From positions 34,109,598 to 34,173,597 of the forward strand of contig CM065297.1 of assembly GCA_032871835.1 (NCBI GenBank): a stretch of DNA of 64,000 nt. Reading direction: 5' to 3'. Made by a program: the position numbers and the translations under genes. This document shows positions 45,454 through 56,529 of the stretch, in pieces. Numbering within the stretch: the stretch's first letter is position 1; each line of letters starts with the position of its first letter. Source of the DNA: Dipteronia dyeriana. Its lineage: Eukaryota > Streptophyta > Magnoliopsida > Sapindales > Sapindaceae. The notes below the pieces were generated by a model. The model did no database searches, was not told the origin of the DNA, and was given only the letters and a program-made list of their open reading frames with translations.

Positions 45454-47907
45454 AATTAAAGATACTTAATTATTATATAAAACATGTAAAGTGTGATATA
45501 AACAAGCAACCATCACATATACACAATTGATATTACAGTAAGGAAGTCAACTTACATATAAAGTTCTATCCATAGTATTCAAATAACAAATACAAATATA
45601 AGAGAGATAGGGATAGAGAAAAGTTGACACAAAATATAACGTGGTAAACCTCCAAAGAGGAAACATCCAAGGGTTAGCAACCACCGGCATACAAAATCCA
45701 CTAGTAGATAAGACAAGTACAATCTCTCAAGTGACCCCTTCACCTAGAAACTACCCTCCTATCCTACTCATGAAGATGTCGCCCTCTTGCTCAACATTCT
45801 GAGGCCTCACACCTCTTGTCAAGACTTCCTCGCTCACCCTTCCGGATCCTCACGACCCTAGGCAAGACTTCCTTACTTACCCTTCCGGATCCTCACGGTC
45901 CTAGGCAAGACTTCCTTGCTTGACAATCCGAGGTCTCCCACCTCTTGCCAAGACTTCCATGCTTAAAAACATAGGTCTCACACCTATTGTCAATACTTCC
46001 TTCTCACAACGCATCTAGGTGATCATGAATGCAAAATGCAAACAAGCACGCAACATAGAATGTTATGATCAACACATCCTATGGAAAATACTAGACATAA
46101 GCATGAATGCACATAACAAATGTTGTCTAGTCAATCATGCATGTTTAATTCATCTAGATCATGTAAGATATGTTCAATATTAATAACAACCTAGATACAT
46201 GCATAGATCTAAAACTTGAATCACAAGATATGTTCAATTAACACATAATCAAGTTTAAACCTCATATACCAAAAATATGTTAAAATCATGTGACAAAGTC
46301 ATTTAGAATAAAGCAAGAGTTCTAGAGCATATTTCCTATTCATAGATTCAACAAAGCACATGAATAGCTCAAAAGAACACAAGCAAATGTATTGTAGTGA
46401 GATTTCGGCCAAAGAGAGCCTAATACATGTGAGAAACTATTTTTTACAAAATCAATCAATTAAAGATCATCAAATAGTCCTAGAATCAAAGCTAGCACAA
46501 TACAATCCCAAACATGTGAAAACATAGGCAAAATCAAAACCTAACTCAACATGTGAGATTTCAAATGAAACTCAATCTAGCTTTAAATGAGTTCAAAACT
46601 CAAATATAAATAATCACAAGACACATATATAGGTTGAAGAAGAAAACCCAAGGCAATTGACCAAGTTTTAAAAGAAAACTTTGAGAGAAAATCAATACCT
46701 TCGCTAATTTGGTGCAGTCCCATTTTTGTGAGGTTAGACTCTAAAAACAGCAATAAAACTAACTCAAACCTTCATAAAAAAGATGGAGGATGAATAGAAA
46801 AACACTCTCAACTTTGAATCACTCCAAATGGAGTTCAAATGAATAAGTTATGGTGTTTGGAAGGTGAGAAAATTTGGGAGAAAAGTCTGCACTCAAATTT
46901 TGAATCTCTTCTTGGAATGAAATGTGAGAGGGAAGGGATATATAAAGGAGAGGGAAAAGAATGAGTGTGAAATGACTAAAAGGGACAAGAAAAAACCAAG
47001 CTTACTTTCTGCCCGAGATGTCGTATGGGCATCTCGGGATAGCAAGCCTTCTTGGCCGAGATGCTCACGCGCCATCTCGGGAAGAAGAGCTTGGAGCTGT
47101 CTTCTTTTCCTCGACCTCCCTTCGTGTTCTTCGACCTTTCTCTGGCCTCCAAACTCAGAATTCAAATCCGTTTGCGGATTACAAACTATAACTCTCTTAC
47201 GGACATGGACATATAAAATACTCAACCCAGAAAATAATAATTCGACTCTATATACGAAGACGAAGACAATGTATGCAACATGAGTTGAAAGTGTAGTATC
47301 TTTTGACTTAGAACTTGAAATCGATAGTATGAGTAACCAAAATGACTGGAAATCAATCAAGAATGATTTAAGACTAAAATCAAGTTCAATATCCATGTTA
47401 TACAAACATATACACATACAAACACAATTCACACTAGAATACAAACTACATAGAGATAGTTTCCAATCATGCATTTTTCCAAAGCATGTTATTTTCATAC
47501 CAATGCATGAGCATTCACCTTCAAGTGTGTGAGTGTGTTATAAATGAGGCACAACGAAGCAGGGACACATATGAATGAATTGTATGTGTGTGTCTATAAT
47601 GGTGCACAACGATGCAGGGACACAAATGTATTAATTGTGTGTGTGCCTATAATGGTGCACAACTATGCAGGGTCACAAATGTATGAATTGTGTGTGTGTG
47701 CCTAAGCCTTATAAGAGAAAGATAAGGTCTTAATATACCTTTGTAGAACCATATTGCATCCTTTCTCTTTGAAGACTTTGAACTTGCTTTGATTAGTTAT
47801 TCCTTCTTCTTTAAAGCTTGAATCATCATGAATCTAAACAACTAAATCATTACAAGTAAACATCATTTTGATATGGAATTAATGCCAACACAATCTAAAA
47901 CCTAACA
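45441..47907 (-). mobile_element. Right part of the Sirevirus-like solo LTR
   Basis: The minus strand runs from TGTTAGGTTTTAGATTGTG (47907). Three to four units of a 60-base repeat (GGCACACACACAATTCATACATTTGTG) lie at 47540-47705. The CCCGAGATGG stretch near 47030 also occurs in the Sirevirus LTRs at 31870 and 39810. GGATGTTTCCTCTTTGGAGGTTTACCACG lies at 45670-45643, again shared. The 201-residue minus-strand frame at 46893-47498 matches the same place in the other LTRs and has no domain, so it is not taken as a gene. Confidence 0.8.
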
Positions 47908-49017
47908 TCTATAGATTCGGTCCATTCCGTAATGTACGATGATTCTATCCTGAATCATTCATATGAGATATGAGAATGGAGGCACCTTGTATGATGTGAT
48001 CATATAGCACTGGGCAATGATCTATATAAATCTCTCATCAAGATCTGTTTACATATGAGATTCATATATATCAACAAAGGATGGCTATATGTGGGTGATC
48101 TTAATCCTGAGTGTCTTATCGACTCATTCAGGTTAGATCGTGGTCTTTGATGTACCATGGGTGAGGTCAGATGCATTTCCTGATCAATATACTCCATATG
48201 TTGGGATTACGGTTTGGCTTGTGGCTGGGAAGGTTTGTACACAATAGTAGAATCCACTCCTTCTTGTGAGAAGTAGATAGTAGTTCCATTAAGGGTTGAT
48301 TCGGGGCTTGGACATTTTGAGCGCTCTCTTAATTCCGTGACGAAATATTATTTATTGTCCATTAGAGAATTAATGGTACTTAAAGGATATGTGTAATTAG
48401 AGGGGTATAACGGACATTATGAACTAGCTCTAATGATGAACTACTGTGGAGGAGCACACCATATATAATAGTTATATCGATAGATACCGAGTTGTATCGG
48501 TCTGTGTAAGAGTGTCTACAGTTGAGAGAGTATAGCTTCGGGTTTTTAGTGGAATAACACTGAAGTTAATAATCAAGGAATATTAATTAAAGAGTTTAGT
48601 TAATGATTCTGAGGATTATTGGAGCTCAAAATACTGTGGGTCCATTAGGTCCCCTTGCTAGCCCGTTCGATTTAGGTAACAAGGGTCACGGTTAATTAAT
48701 TAGATTGTCTAATTAGTTGTGTTACGAAAGTGACACGTGTTTATTGGGAAATTAATTGAATAATGAGATTATTTAATTAATGAATGTTAATAGTTAAATT
48801 AATTAAATAATTAGATTATTTAATTATATTGATAATTATGAATTATTAATTAACTATCAGTTGGAGGTTGTTAGTTGATATATGGATTTAGATGAAGATA
48901 AAATAATAGGATTATTTTATTTTTACTAAATCATTTATCTAGGTATTTGAATTTAAGTTTAAATTTAAAATATTTATTATCACTTTTAATATATTATATA
49001 TATTTGAAAAGGATAAT

Positions 49018-49062
<45 letters not shown>

Positions 49063-49640
49063 ATTAATTACACAAGAGATTGCTTTGGATGCAAATTAGT
49101 GTGTGCACATATATAAGTGTTTATATAGGATACAAATAAGGATATATATAAAAGAGAGAAGAGCTGATTTTTTTTTTGGTGCGTGAAACAATATGAAAAA
49201 AAAAAGTCAAAAGAAAAAAAATACATATACATATATCTTGTGCTTCGTGTGCAGTGAACAATATATATATATCTTGCTTCATATTTTGTGTGTTTTTGAA
49301 ACACATAGAAGAAAGAGTTTCTTCAATTCTCTCGACATCCTCAATTCAAGTTTCTGAGACCGTGACGCGCCCACACGCAGTTACCAGTCCCGGGAGATAG
49401 CGAGGAAGATCGAGTGGTTCAGACAGGAGCACATCGTAAAGTGAAGGAGTCTCCAAACGTTGGTAATATTTTCTTCTTCTGATTATATCGATTTCAATTT
49501 TCTATGTTTACATATTGTATGTATCAGTTCCGAAAAATAATTACGATCCCAAGTTTACTGGTCCCAGATATTGATTATGATTTGTATAAAAATTTTAAAA
49601 CCTTACTTACGCTGCATGACCGATGAACGGGGTTCCAATA
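47908..49640 (+). mobile_element. Right part of the family A solo LTR
   Basis: It resumes with TCTATAGATTCGGTCCATTCCGTAATG and is collinear with the minus-strand copy at 10241-12070. It contains a (TA)n tract at about 49021-49060 and ends GGGGTTCCAATA, followed by AAAAC. Non-coding. Confidence 0.88.
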
Positions 49641-51235
49641 AAAACCCATTATGAAATATGGACAAATAAGAAGCCTAGTATTAGGCATCTACACATTTGA
49701 GGTTGCCCAGTTGAGACAAGGCTTTACAAGCCAAATGAAAGGAAACTAGACTTAAGAACTGTGAGCTGCTACTTTGTTGGGTACTCTGAACGGTTAAGGG
49801 GCTTCAAGTTTTACGATCCCACTGCTAAGGCATTTTTCGAGACGGGAAATGCAAGATTCCTTAAGGAAGTTGAGTTTCTAGGGCGAGCTAAGGTTAGAGA
49901 CATTGTTTTTGAAGAAGAATTTGTTTCTCTTCCTATTGCTATTGACAATGATCAGGTTTCCGTTCCTAACATTTTTCAAAATCCAAATCCAAAATATCAA
50001 GACAATGTAGAAGAGCTTCCTGTGCAAAATGAAGAAATTATGCCTGAAGTGCAAACTTAACAACCTCAAGAGTATATCCCATTGAGAAGATCCACTAGAG
50101 AAAAGATAAGTGTGATTCCGGATGACTGTGTTGTTTTTCTCCAAGAACATGAGGGTGACATAGGAGTGATGGAAGATGATCCAATCAACTTTTATCAAGC
50201 GAAACAAACTTCTAATTCTCAAAAGGGTATTGATGCCATGAATGATGAGATGAAATCCATAAAGGACAATGATGTTTGGGATCTCACCGAATTGCCTGAA
50301 GGTGTGAAACCCATCGTTTGCAAATGGATAATTAAGACCAAAAGGGATTCAAAATGTAATGTCAATAGATATAAAGCTCTTCTAGTTGCCAAGTGTTTCA
50401 CTTAGAAGGAAGACATTGACTATAAAGAGACTTTCTCTCCGGTTTCAACGAAAGACTCTTTCAGAATCATAATGGCACTTGTGGCTCATTTTGATTTGGA
50501 GCTACATTAGATGGATGTAAAGACTGCGCTACTCAATGGTGACATTGATGAAACAATATATATGATGCAACCAGAAAACTTTGTTACTGGTGACCCAAAG
50601 AATATGGTCTGCAAACTGAAGAAATCCAAATATGGTCTCAAACAGGTTTTCAGTCAATAGTATCACAAATTTCGTCAAGTTATTATCTCGTATGGGTTTG
50701 AGGTAAATAAGGTTGATGATTGCATATATAATAAGTTCAGTGGGAGTAAGCACATATTCCTAGTGTTGTATGTTGATGGCATACTGCTTGCTAGCAATGA
50801 CATAGGTTTATTGCACGAAACCAAGAGATTTCAGACCAAAATTTTTGAGATGAAAGATCTTGAGAATGTCTCTTTTATATTAGGAATACATATACATCGA
50901 GATCGCTCTTGATACATCATTGGGTTATCGCAAAAGAGCTATATCGAATGAGTTCTTGATAGATTCGGTATGAATAGTTATGTACCAGGTGATACCCCGG
51001 TTACTAAGGGAGACAAGTTCAGTTTCAGTCAATGCCTTAAGAATGAATGGAATGGAAACGAATGCAAAAGATTCCATATGCATCATCTATAGGACGTCCT
51101 ATGTATGCTCATGTATGCACGTGTTCGGACATAGCGTTCATAGTGGGAATGTTAGGCAGATATCTAAGTAACCGAGGGATGGATCATTAGAAAGCAGTCA
51201 AACGGGTTATGCGTTATTTATAGAGAATAAAAAAC
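49641..51235 (+). pseudogene. Copia integrase C-terminus and reverse transcriptase, plus strand, right half
   Basis: The frame interrupted at 24262 resumes: KTHYEIWTNKKPSIRHLHI, then LRTVSCYFVGYSERLRGFKF and FFETGNARFLKEVEF. Reverse transcriptase has PIVCKWIIKTKRDSK, YKETFSPVSTKDSF, MDVKTALLNGDIDETIY and NKFSGSKHIFLVLYVDG. The usual YVDD is YVDG, so a catalytic Asp is lost. It continues as IHIHRDRS and VLDRFGMNSYVPGDTPVTKG, and fades at about 51235 without RNase H. At least six stops and two frame changes are present. Confidence 0.85.
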
Positions 51236-51444
51236 ACATGTGCACACGGTTTGTATATGCAGCAAACCTAATTACATATATATTCAACAATTGTAATCAC
51301 GCGCATGCTCATCAAATAGACTCACATGCACACTTTTTTTCAAAATATTGCAGCAAACCCAAATTACACGGATATTCAAAAAATTTAGAGGAGTTGAGGG
51401 AAATTATTACTCAACAATTCAACATGAGTTGCTCTGATACCACT
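51236..51444 (-). other. Copia leader and primer-binding site, minus strand
   Basis: GCTCTGATACCA at 51431-51442 is the reverse complement of the initiator-Met primer site TGGTATCAGAGC. It is separated by 2 bases from the LTR at 51445, so on the minus strand this is LTR, 2 bases, primer site, leader. The leader is AT-rich and non-coding. It shows that the flanking LTRs belong to a minus-strand element although the adjoining pol is on the plus strand. Confidence 0.85.
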
Positions 51445-51598
51445 TGTAAGCTTCAATCTCTATTATCAGACATTCCAATTTCAAATATCAGGCATTCTCA
51501 CACATAAATCCACAATTAAGAATGCTAAAATCATCATGTTGAACTGTCAAGATTATTTGGTGAGAAGACATACTTGATTCCATGTTCACAAGCCAATA
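51445..51598 (-). mobile_element. Copia 5' LTR, family B, truncated
   Basis: The first 154 bases match 20037-20190 (TGTAAGCTTCAATCTCT, ATCATCATGTTGAACTGT, CCATGTTCACA). The similarity stops abruptly at about 51598, leaving some 316 bases of LTR missing. The junction carries a 20-base duplicate of nearby sequence. Confidence 0.8.
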
Positions 51599-51599
51599 A

Positions 51600-51925
51600 C
51601 GGGACCGCACCTTCAGAATACCACTAACGCTTTAAAAATAATGGGAGAAAAGCCTACCATTAGAGGAATAGTACACGCCAGGACCGCACCTTCAGAATAC
51701 TGAATAATAATCCCCAGACCAACCTTACCCCCACCAGAATCCACAGCAGCATCTGTATTCATTATAATGAAACAATAGTGAGGAGGAACCCCAGGAAACG
51801 ACAAGAATTCTCTGAAGATCAGGTTGAACAACCATAGAAGTTGAGGGAACAACGATAGGCCATATGGCATTACGATACTCTTGAAGAAAAGCACATGCCC
51901 TAACCAAAACATCCCTATCAATAAG
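51600..51925 (-). pseudogene. RNase H-domain pseudogene, N-terminal part
   Basis: The minus strand reads IMNTDAAVDSGGGKVGLGII then EGAVLACTIPLMVGFSPII and KALVV. This is the opening of a plant RNase H domain (first catalytic Asp in NTDAAVD). Its continuation, SIETDAQVII, is at 20036. Upstream (51925-51780) is a probable linker with frame shifts. A LINE or an RNase H-only gene could be the source. Confidence 0.65.
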
Positions 51926-52382
51926 GCCTGAAGGCTTAGTGTATTGTATAGTATTAGAGGGTTAAAATTTATTAAGTATTACAAATGAGTTGTTTTGCGA
52001 GCAACTTGGTACTGCATTAAGTAATGCAAACGGTACCTTTAATTCAACCACTGATGTATTATATAATACAATGCCAAGAGGTGAGTTTAGGCTGTATTGT
52101 GATTTTTTTTTTTCAAATCAAATTCTGATAGAAACTTTTGTTCAATCAATTTCAGTCCACGAGATTTCTTCAAACAATTTCCGTTCAAACAATTTCAGCT
52201 CAAACAATTCTCATAAAAGTTTTCAAACCAAACAATATAATCTCTTCCTTCATCTTCAACCCAAACCTAGAGATACATCAGAATAAATTCTCAAACCCAG
52301 AAACTTTCATACCAAACGACACCCAAACCATTTAAGTCCACACACACATCAGAAGAGAGGATGAGAGAGAGAGAAAGCCGTA

Positions 52383-52620
52383 GATGGAAGTGGATGATAA
52401 TTACTGGATGGAGGACTTTCCTCAGAATGTTAGAAGAGAGGCGGCTGATGTGCTACAAAGGTAGCTGGTGCCTTGTCTTAGTTTCTTTGTTTTGATGCTG
52501 GTTTTTACTGTCTTCTATCTTTCCCATCTGTCCTTGTTTTTCTAGGTCTTGTTTTCACTGAGTTGTGTTCTTACTTTATAATGAGCTTCCAATTAATAAA
52601 AAAAAAATTAGATGTTGATG
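52383..52620 (+). pseudogene. 3' end of an RNase H-containing transcript with A-tail
   Basis: MEVDDNYWMEDFPQNVRREA ending in ADVLQR and a stop is the usual C-terminus of the plant RNase H type seen at 19720-20036, here on the plus strand. A T-rich 3' untranslated stretch follows, then AATTAATAAAAAAAAA at about 52597-52611. The 5' truncation and A-tail suggest a LINE or a retroposed copy. Confidence 0.5.
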
Positions 52621-52699
52621 ATGAGTTTGATGGTGGTGATCGGTGAAGATGATAAAAGAGAAAGAGATCTGAAAATAAAGATGAATATGTTATAAGATG

Positions 52700-52750
<51 letters not shown>

Positions 52751-53199
52751 CTTTTTTCATAAATTAATTAACTTTAATTTTAATAATAGAATTTTCAATA
52801 ATTTAAAATTTAATACAATTGGGAATACGATGCATCACCAAACACATGATTACACTAACAATAATTCAATCGGGTCCAGTTCAGTATAATTCAATCCAAT
52901 ACAATCTAATAGAATACAATACGGTATGTTAAACGAGCCCTTATTTCATGTTTAAGGTACTGCATCTGCATTGAGCGAGAATGATTAGGTTAGGGTTCAG
53001 ACTTCCAGTCAATTGGGCCCATTTTGATTGGCATCCATCTATGTGGGCCGTCACACCAAGATCTCTGTTCACCATATAACAGGTCCTACCTGTTTTCCCT
53101 CTCAAATCTCAATATTTTGCCTAATGCTATCATCTCTTACAAGAAAATGGTTAGAAATTACCGTTTTCCTAGTTTTGAATCTTTTGACATAATAATATA
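52621..53199. other. AT-rich spacer, no gene recognised
   Basis: The region holds the (TA)n tract and sequences such as GTCCAGTTCAGTATAATTCAATCC, a run of similar short words. The frame at 53024-53227 lacks known motifs. Confidence 0.4.
52704..52747. repeat. (TA)n microsatellite
   Basis: Pure AT alternation of about 44 bases, next to an AT-rich stretch without genes (52621-53199). Confidence 0.9.
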
Positions 53200-53861
53200 T
53201 CAAGTAAATGGTATTGTTGCCCTCTGAATTGTTTGTGAATTGCAAATGTACCCTTTAAATTCTTAAAATAGTTAACAAACACCCTGAACACTCTGAAATT
53301 AACAACAAGTGATGAAAAACGAGATGGACGTCTAAAGCAAATTACACTTACATACCATGATTATATATATAATTGCAGTAAAACTGAAAAAATTTAATAA
53401 TAACACTATACACCGTTTTGGCTAGTTGACTAATGTGGAAAAAAAAATAGAAAAATAGAAATAAAAATACATAATAATAATAATGATAATAATAACATGA
53501 ATAATAATAATAATTTTTATAACAAATAAAAATAAATAAAAAAATTAAATAATTGTAATCATAATAATATAAAATAATAAATAATAAAAATAAGTAATGA
53601 TAATAATAATAAATATAATTATAATGGATGGTTGAGATTCAATCTAAAAATTTGGAAATATATTTTATTTATTTTTTTTTATTTTTTTTTTCAGATTTTT
53701 TTGAGTCGGTAGATTTCTATACTTGAAGAAATTGGTTATTAATATATGTCATGAACCTCCACCATATATGTTACGTTATAAACTACAACCCCAAAACACA
53801 CGTACTACTAGTAGGATGGAATTGGAATAATTATGACTAAATAATCATGGCTTTCAAATAC

Positions 53862-53897
<36 letters not shown>

Positions 53898-54296
53898 TTA
53901 TTTTTATTTATTATTGTTATTATTAAAATTATTATTTGTATTATCATTATCATTATTATTATTATATTTATTATTATTTATTATTGTTATTATTATTATT
54001 ATTATTATTATAACTATTATTAATAATAATAATAATAATAATTATAGTTATAATAATTATTATTATTATTGTTATTGTTATTATTATTATTTTTATTTTT
54101 TTTATATTAGTCAACTGGTCAAAGGGTGTGTAGTGTTATTATTATATTTTTCCGGTTATAATACAATTATGTATATAATTAGTGTATGAAAGTGTAATTT
54201 GCTCTAGACGTCTGTCTCGTTCAACGGGTTTAACGACCATTTTAAAAATTTAGGAGGCACATTAGTAATTTGTAAATAATTCAGTACCATTTACTC
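53200..54296. mobile_element. Foldback (MITE-like) element with long inverted repeats
   Basis: The first 220-250 bases and the last are inverted copies. Left TCAAGTAAATGGTATTG pairs with the reverse complement GAGTAAATGGTACTG on the right. Left GACGTCTAAAGCAAATTACAC pairs with right GACGTCTAGAGCAAATTACAC. Left AATAATAACACTATACACC and AGTTGACTAATGTGG also have right partners. TAATATA is present on both flanks (53193-53199, 54297-54303). The centre is filled by (AAT)n on the left arm and (ATT)n on the right. There is no coding capacity. The type is that of Mutator-related or other foldback elements; the family is not identified. Confidence 0.75.
53860..54100. repeat. (ATT)n compound microsatellite
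   Basis: Long runs of TTA/TTATT with interruptions. The partner (AAT)n-rich stretch at 53465-53630 lies in the other arm of the foldback element, so the two can pair. Confidence 0.9.
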
Positions 54297-54525
54297 TAAT
54301 ATACCATTTGATATAACCATTTGGATGTATGCAAGAATAATGCAACCATAGTTTTCAGGGACTGGCTACGGTGCGCGGTGAAATCAATTGGTATCATACC
54401 AATCATTTCAGCATCGAGTCTCAAGCGTTGGATGATGAAAAATATGATCGAACGGTTGAAAAATAGGGACACTTTAATAAATGAATGGAATGGCAACCTG
54501 TTTAACCGGTTGTCTGACCAAACCC

Positions 54526-54830
54526 ATTAAAAAAGAAAAATGTCTTCTTTTCACCTCCTCACTACAGAGCTTTGTTTATGTTTTCTTTCATTGTATTCGA
54601 TCTCATTCAATCTCAAGATTTATTTGCATTAAAAAAGAAAAATGTCTTCTTTTCACCTCCTCACTACAGAGCTTTGTTTATGTTTTCTTTCATTGTATTC
54701 GATCTCATTCAATCTCAAGATTTATTTGCATTAAAAAAGAAAAATGTCTTCTTTTCACCCCCTCACTGCAGAGCTTTCTTTATAATTTGGATTTGTGGAT
54801 TTTGTATGCCGAAAGTTGCAGGCCAAAGCA
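54526..54830 (+). repeat. Tandem repeat, 102-base unit, 2.5 copies
   Basis: Units start at 54526, 54628 and 54730 (ATTAAAAAAGAAAAATGTCTTC). The first two are the same over nearly their whole length; the third ends after about 60 bases and has two changes. The unit is divisible by three, so a frame stays open through the array (34 residues each). I see no sign of a real protein. Confidence 0.85.
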
Positions 54831-55621
54831 GAGGATGAATATCAAAAAAAGTTGAAGTATCCACAAATCCAAACTCTGGATTCTGTTAGAGTTTGGATCT
54901 CGATCGGAGGCGTACCAAGTTTGCTACAGGAGACGACGAGGGCTCTGGAGGCCACTGTCTTCGATGTCGAGGCCCTCATATCCACCCTCTGTGATGAACA
55001 GAAACCGTGATTGTTCGATGGTCTCGCCATCGCAAATCACAAATCTGTCAATGGAGATGAGCAGCGGGAATGATGGAGATCGAAGGCGACAATCTAGAAT
55101 GATGGAAACCCAATCTATTTTTTGATTTTTCGATTTTTTTTGTTTGGGAATAGATTGAAAAAAGGATTTTGATTTATGAAGGTGTGTTTGAATCAAGAAT
55201 TTTTTTCCCTAGATTTATTTATTCTTCCCGTTATTGGAGTTGATTGAAGAAGAATACATGATTTGTTCGTGAATGTGTGTTTGGATCTCGAATTTTTATA
55301 GATTATTTTGGATAAATTTTGTGGATTTTGTTTTAAGGACTATTGATTTGTGAATTTTGTTTAGGGATTATTGATTTGTGAATTTCTTTTGCAATTGATT
55401 GAAGAAGAGAGAAGAAGATAGAATTAATGGATGAGATTTGTGGATTTTGTTAATGGATTGATTTGTGTTATTTTTTTTTTTGGAATTCGATTGGATCTGC
55501 ATAAGTATATATTTTTTTTAAAAAAAAGATATATTTGAAGATATTGGTTTAAATAATGGAATTAATGATTGTATATAATATGTGATTTATTCTGTCGTAT
55601 GTGAATTTTACCAAGCATACA
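54831..55621. other. Unassigned stretch
   Basis: A GC-richer segment at 54890-55090 gives frames on both strands (plus: EATVFDVEALISTL; minus: similar length), with no recognised domain. 55130-55560 is T-rich with repeated TTGTGGATTTTGTT-like words. Nothing can be named. Confidence 0.3.
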
Positions 55622-56495
55622 TGTCATCGACAGGAAGGAGAAAATTGACAGGTGGACACCCAAATAGGCACTTAGGAAATATCCTACGAGGCATCATTAA
55701 AGAGAAGAAAACCCGAGTAAACCAGTAGCATGGCAAGACCTACTCGGGGATCAACTAAATTACTCCAAATCAATTAAAAGTACTCGGGGTGGACAAAAAA
55801 ACACCTTCTACTCAGGCTTAAACGGCGATACTCGATACCAACAAGTGTTATTCTTACTTGGGATAAATACGACCCGAGTAAGAAACTTAGTGCTTAGTTT
55901 ATACGGATTGAGTCATTAAATACACGAAGATAGCCATCAGGAAGGAATCCCAAAGAGAACAGAATACTGAGCTAGAGGAAACCTCAATCAGGAAACAACT
56001 TGATTTCACTACAAAGACTACACTCTTATAAGGAAACAAGTCCAAATAAAACTGCACTACTAGAATCTTTCTCGATTTCCATAAGAGACTCCGAAACAGG
56101 AAAGAAGACAAATCAACCTCAAGCAAGTAACCGAATCACAATTAAATATAAAGATCTTGTATTACTTGTACAAAGCAGATTAGGGTTCTATAAACATATA
56201 AATAGACCCATAATCTCGTTTCAAAAAGATATATAGGCAATATAACATACACAACAAGCAACAGAAAAATACAGAGAGAAGAAAGAGAAATCAAGAGCTT
56301 GTAAACATCATATTTTCATATGGATTTTGGCTTGGTTGATCCTTCAACCACCCGTTGACGTTTCTCCGGTCATCGGAGTTTTACCACGTAAAACTTGTCT
56401 TCGGTACTCTATCTGAATATCTTTCTCTTTGAATTAATAGCCGAAATCCAATCCTTGTTGGCTTTTCTGACACAATCCAGAAATCGACGTCAACA
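55622..56495 (+). mobile_element. 5' LTR of a Tat-type Gypsy element
   Basis: The right border is set by GACGTCAACA at 56495, followed by ATTGGCTCTAGAATGAGGG, a likely primer-binding region of the TTGGCGCTAGA kind used by plant Gypsy elements. The left border TGTCATCGACAGG (55622) is a guess from the TG rule. The 3' LTR lies beyond the window. The LTR contains GTTTTACCACGTAAAACTTG and purine-rich stretches; there is no ORF. Confidence 0.6.
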
Positions 56496-56529
56496 ATTGG
56501 CTCTAGAATGAGGGTTTGAACCTCTGAAC

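Larger units (their letters stand above)
24513..47907 (-). mobile_element. Sirevirus-like solo LTR, minus strand, carrying nested insertions
   Basis: On the minus strand it starts TGTTAGGTTTTAGATTGTG at 47907, and its other end on the plus strand is TGAAAATACAAACACGG at 24513. TCTAT flanks it (24508-24512 and 47908-47912). The start and the end (CACCCCTCCTCTAGG on the minus strand) are clearly related to the LTRs of the Sirevirus at 31083-41187. Its own DNA is 24513-24635 and 45441-47907, about 2.6 kb. It is interrupted at a (TA)n tract by the Mutator-like element. No internal region is present, hence a solo LTR. Confidence 0.88.
24263..49640 (+). mobile_element. Solo LTR, family A, plus strand, carrying nested insertions
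   Basis: The LTR starts TGTTGGGGTTTATGCCC at 24263 and ends GGGGTTCCAATA at 49640 (the other copy ends CA, so the final C has mutated). The duplication AAAAC flanks it at 24258-24262 and 49641-49645. Its own sequence is only 24263-24512 and 47908-49640, about 1.98 kb; the rest is inserted DNA. Removing 24513-47912 restores TGGTTAATCTATAG.TTCGGTCCATTCCGT, as in the minus-strand copy at 10241-12337. Confidence 0.9.

Noticed and set aside
46893..47498. 201-codon minus-strand frame
   Set aside because: It lies wholly in a Sirevirus-like LTR, and the equivalent stretches in the other two LTRs are broken. No domain.
54481..54855. 124-codon frame over the 102-base repeat
   Set aside because: It stays open only because the unit is divisible by three. 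No start context, motif or neighbouring exon supports it.
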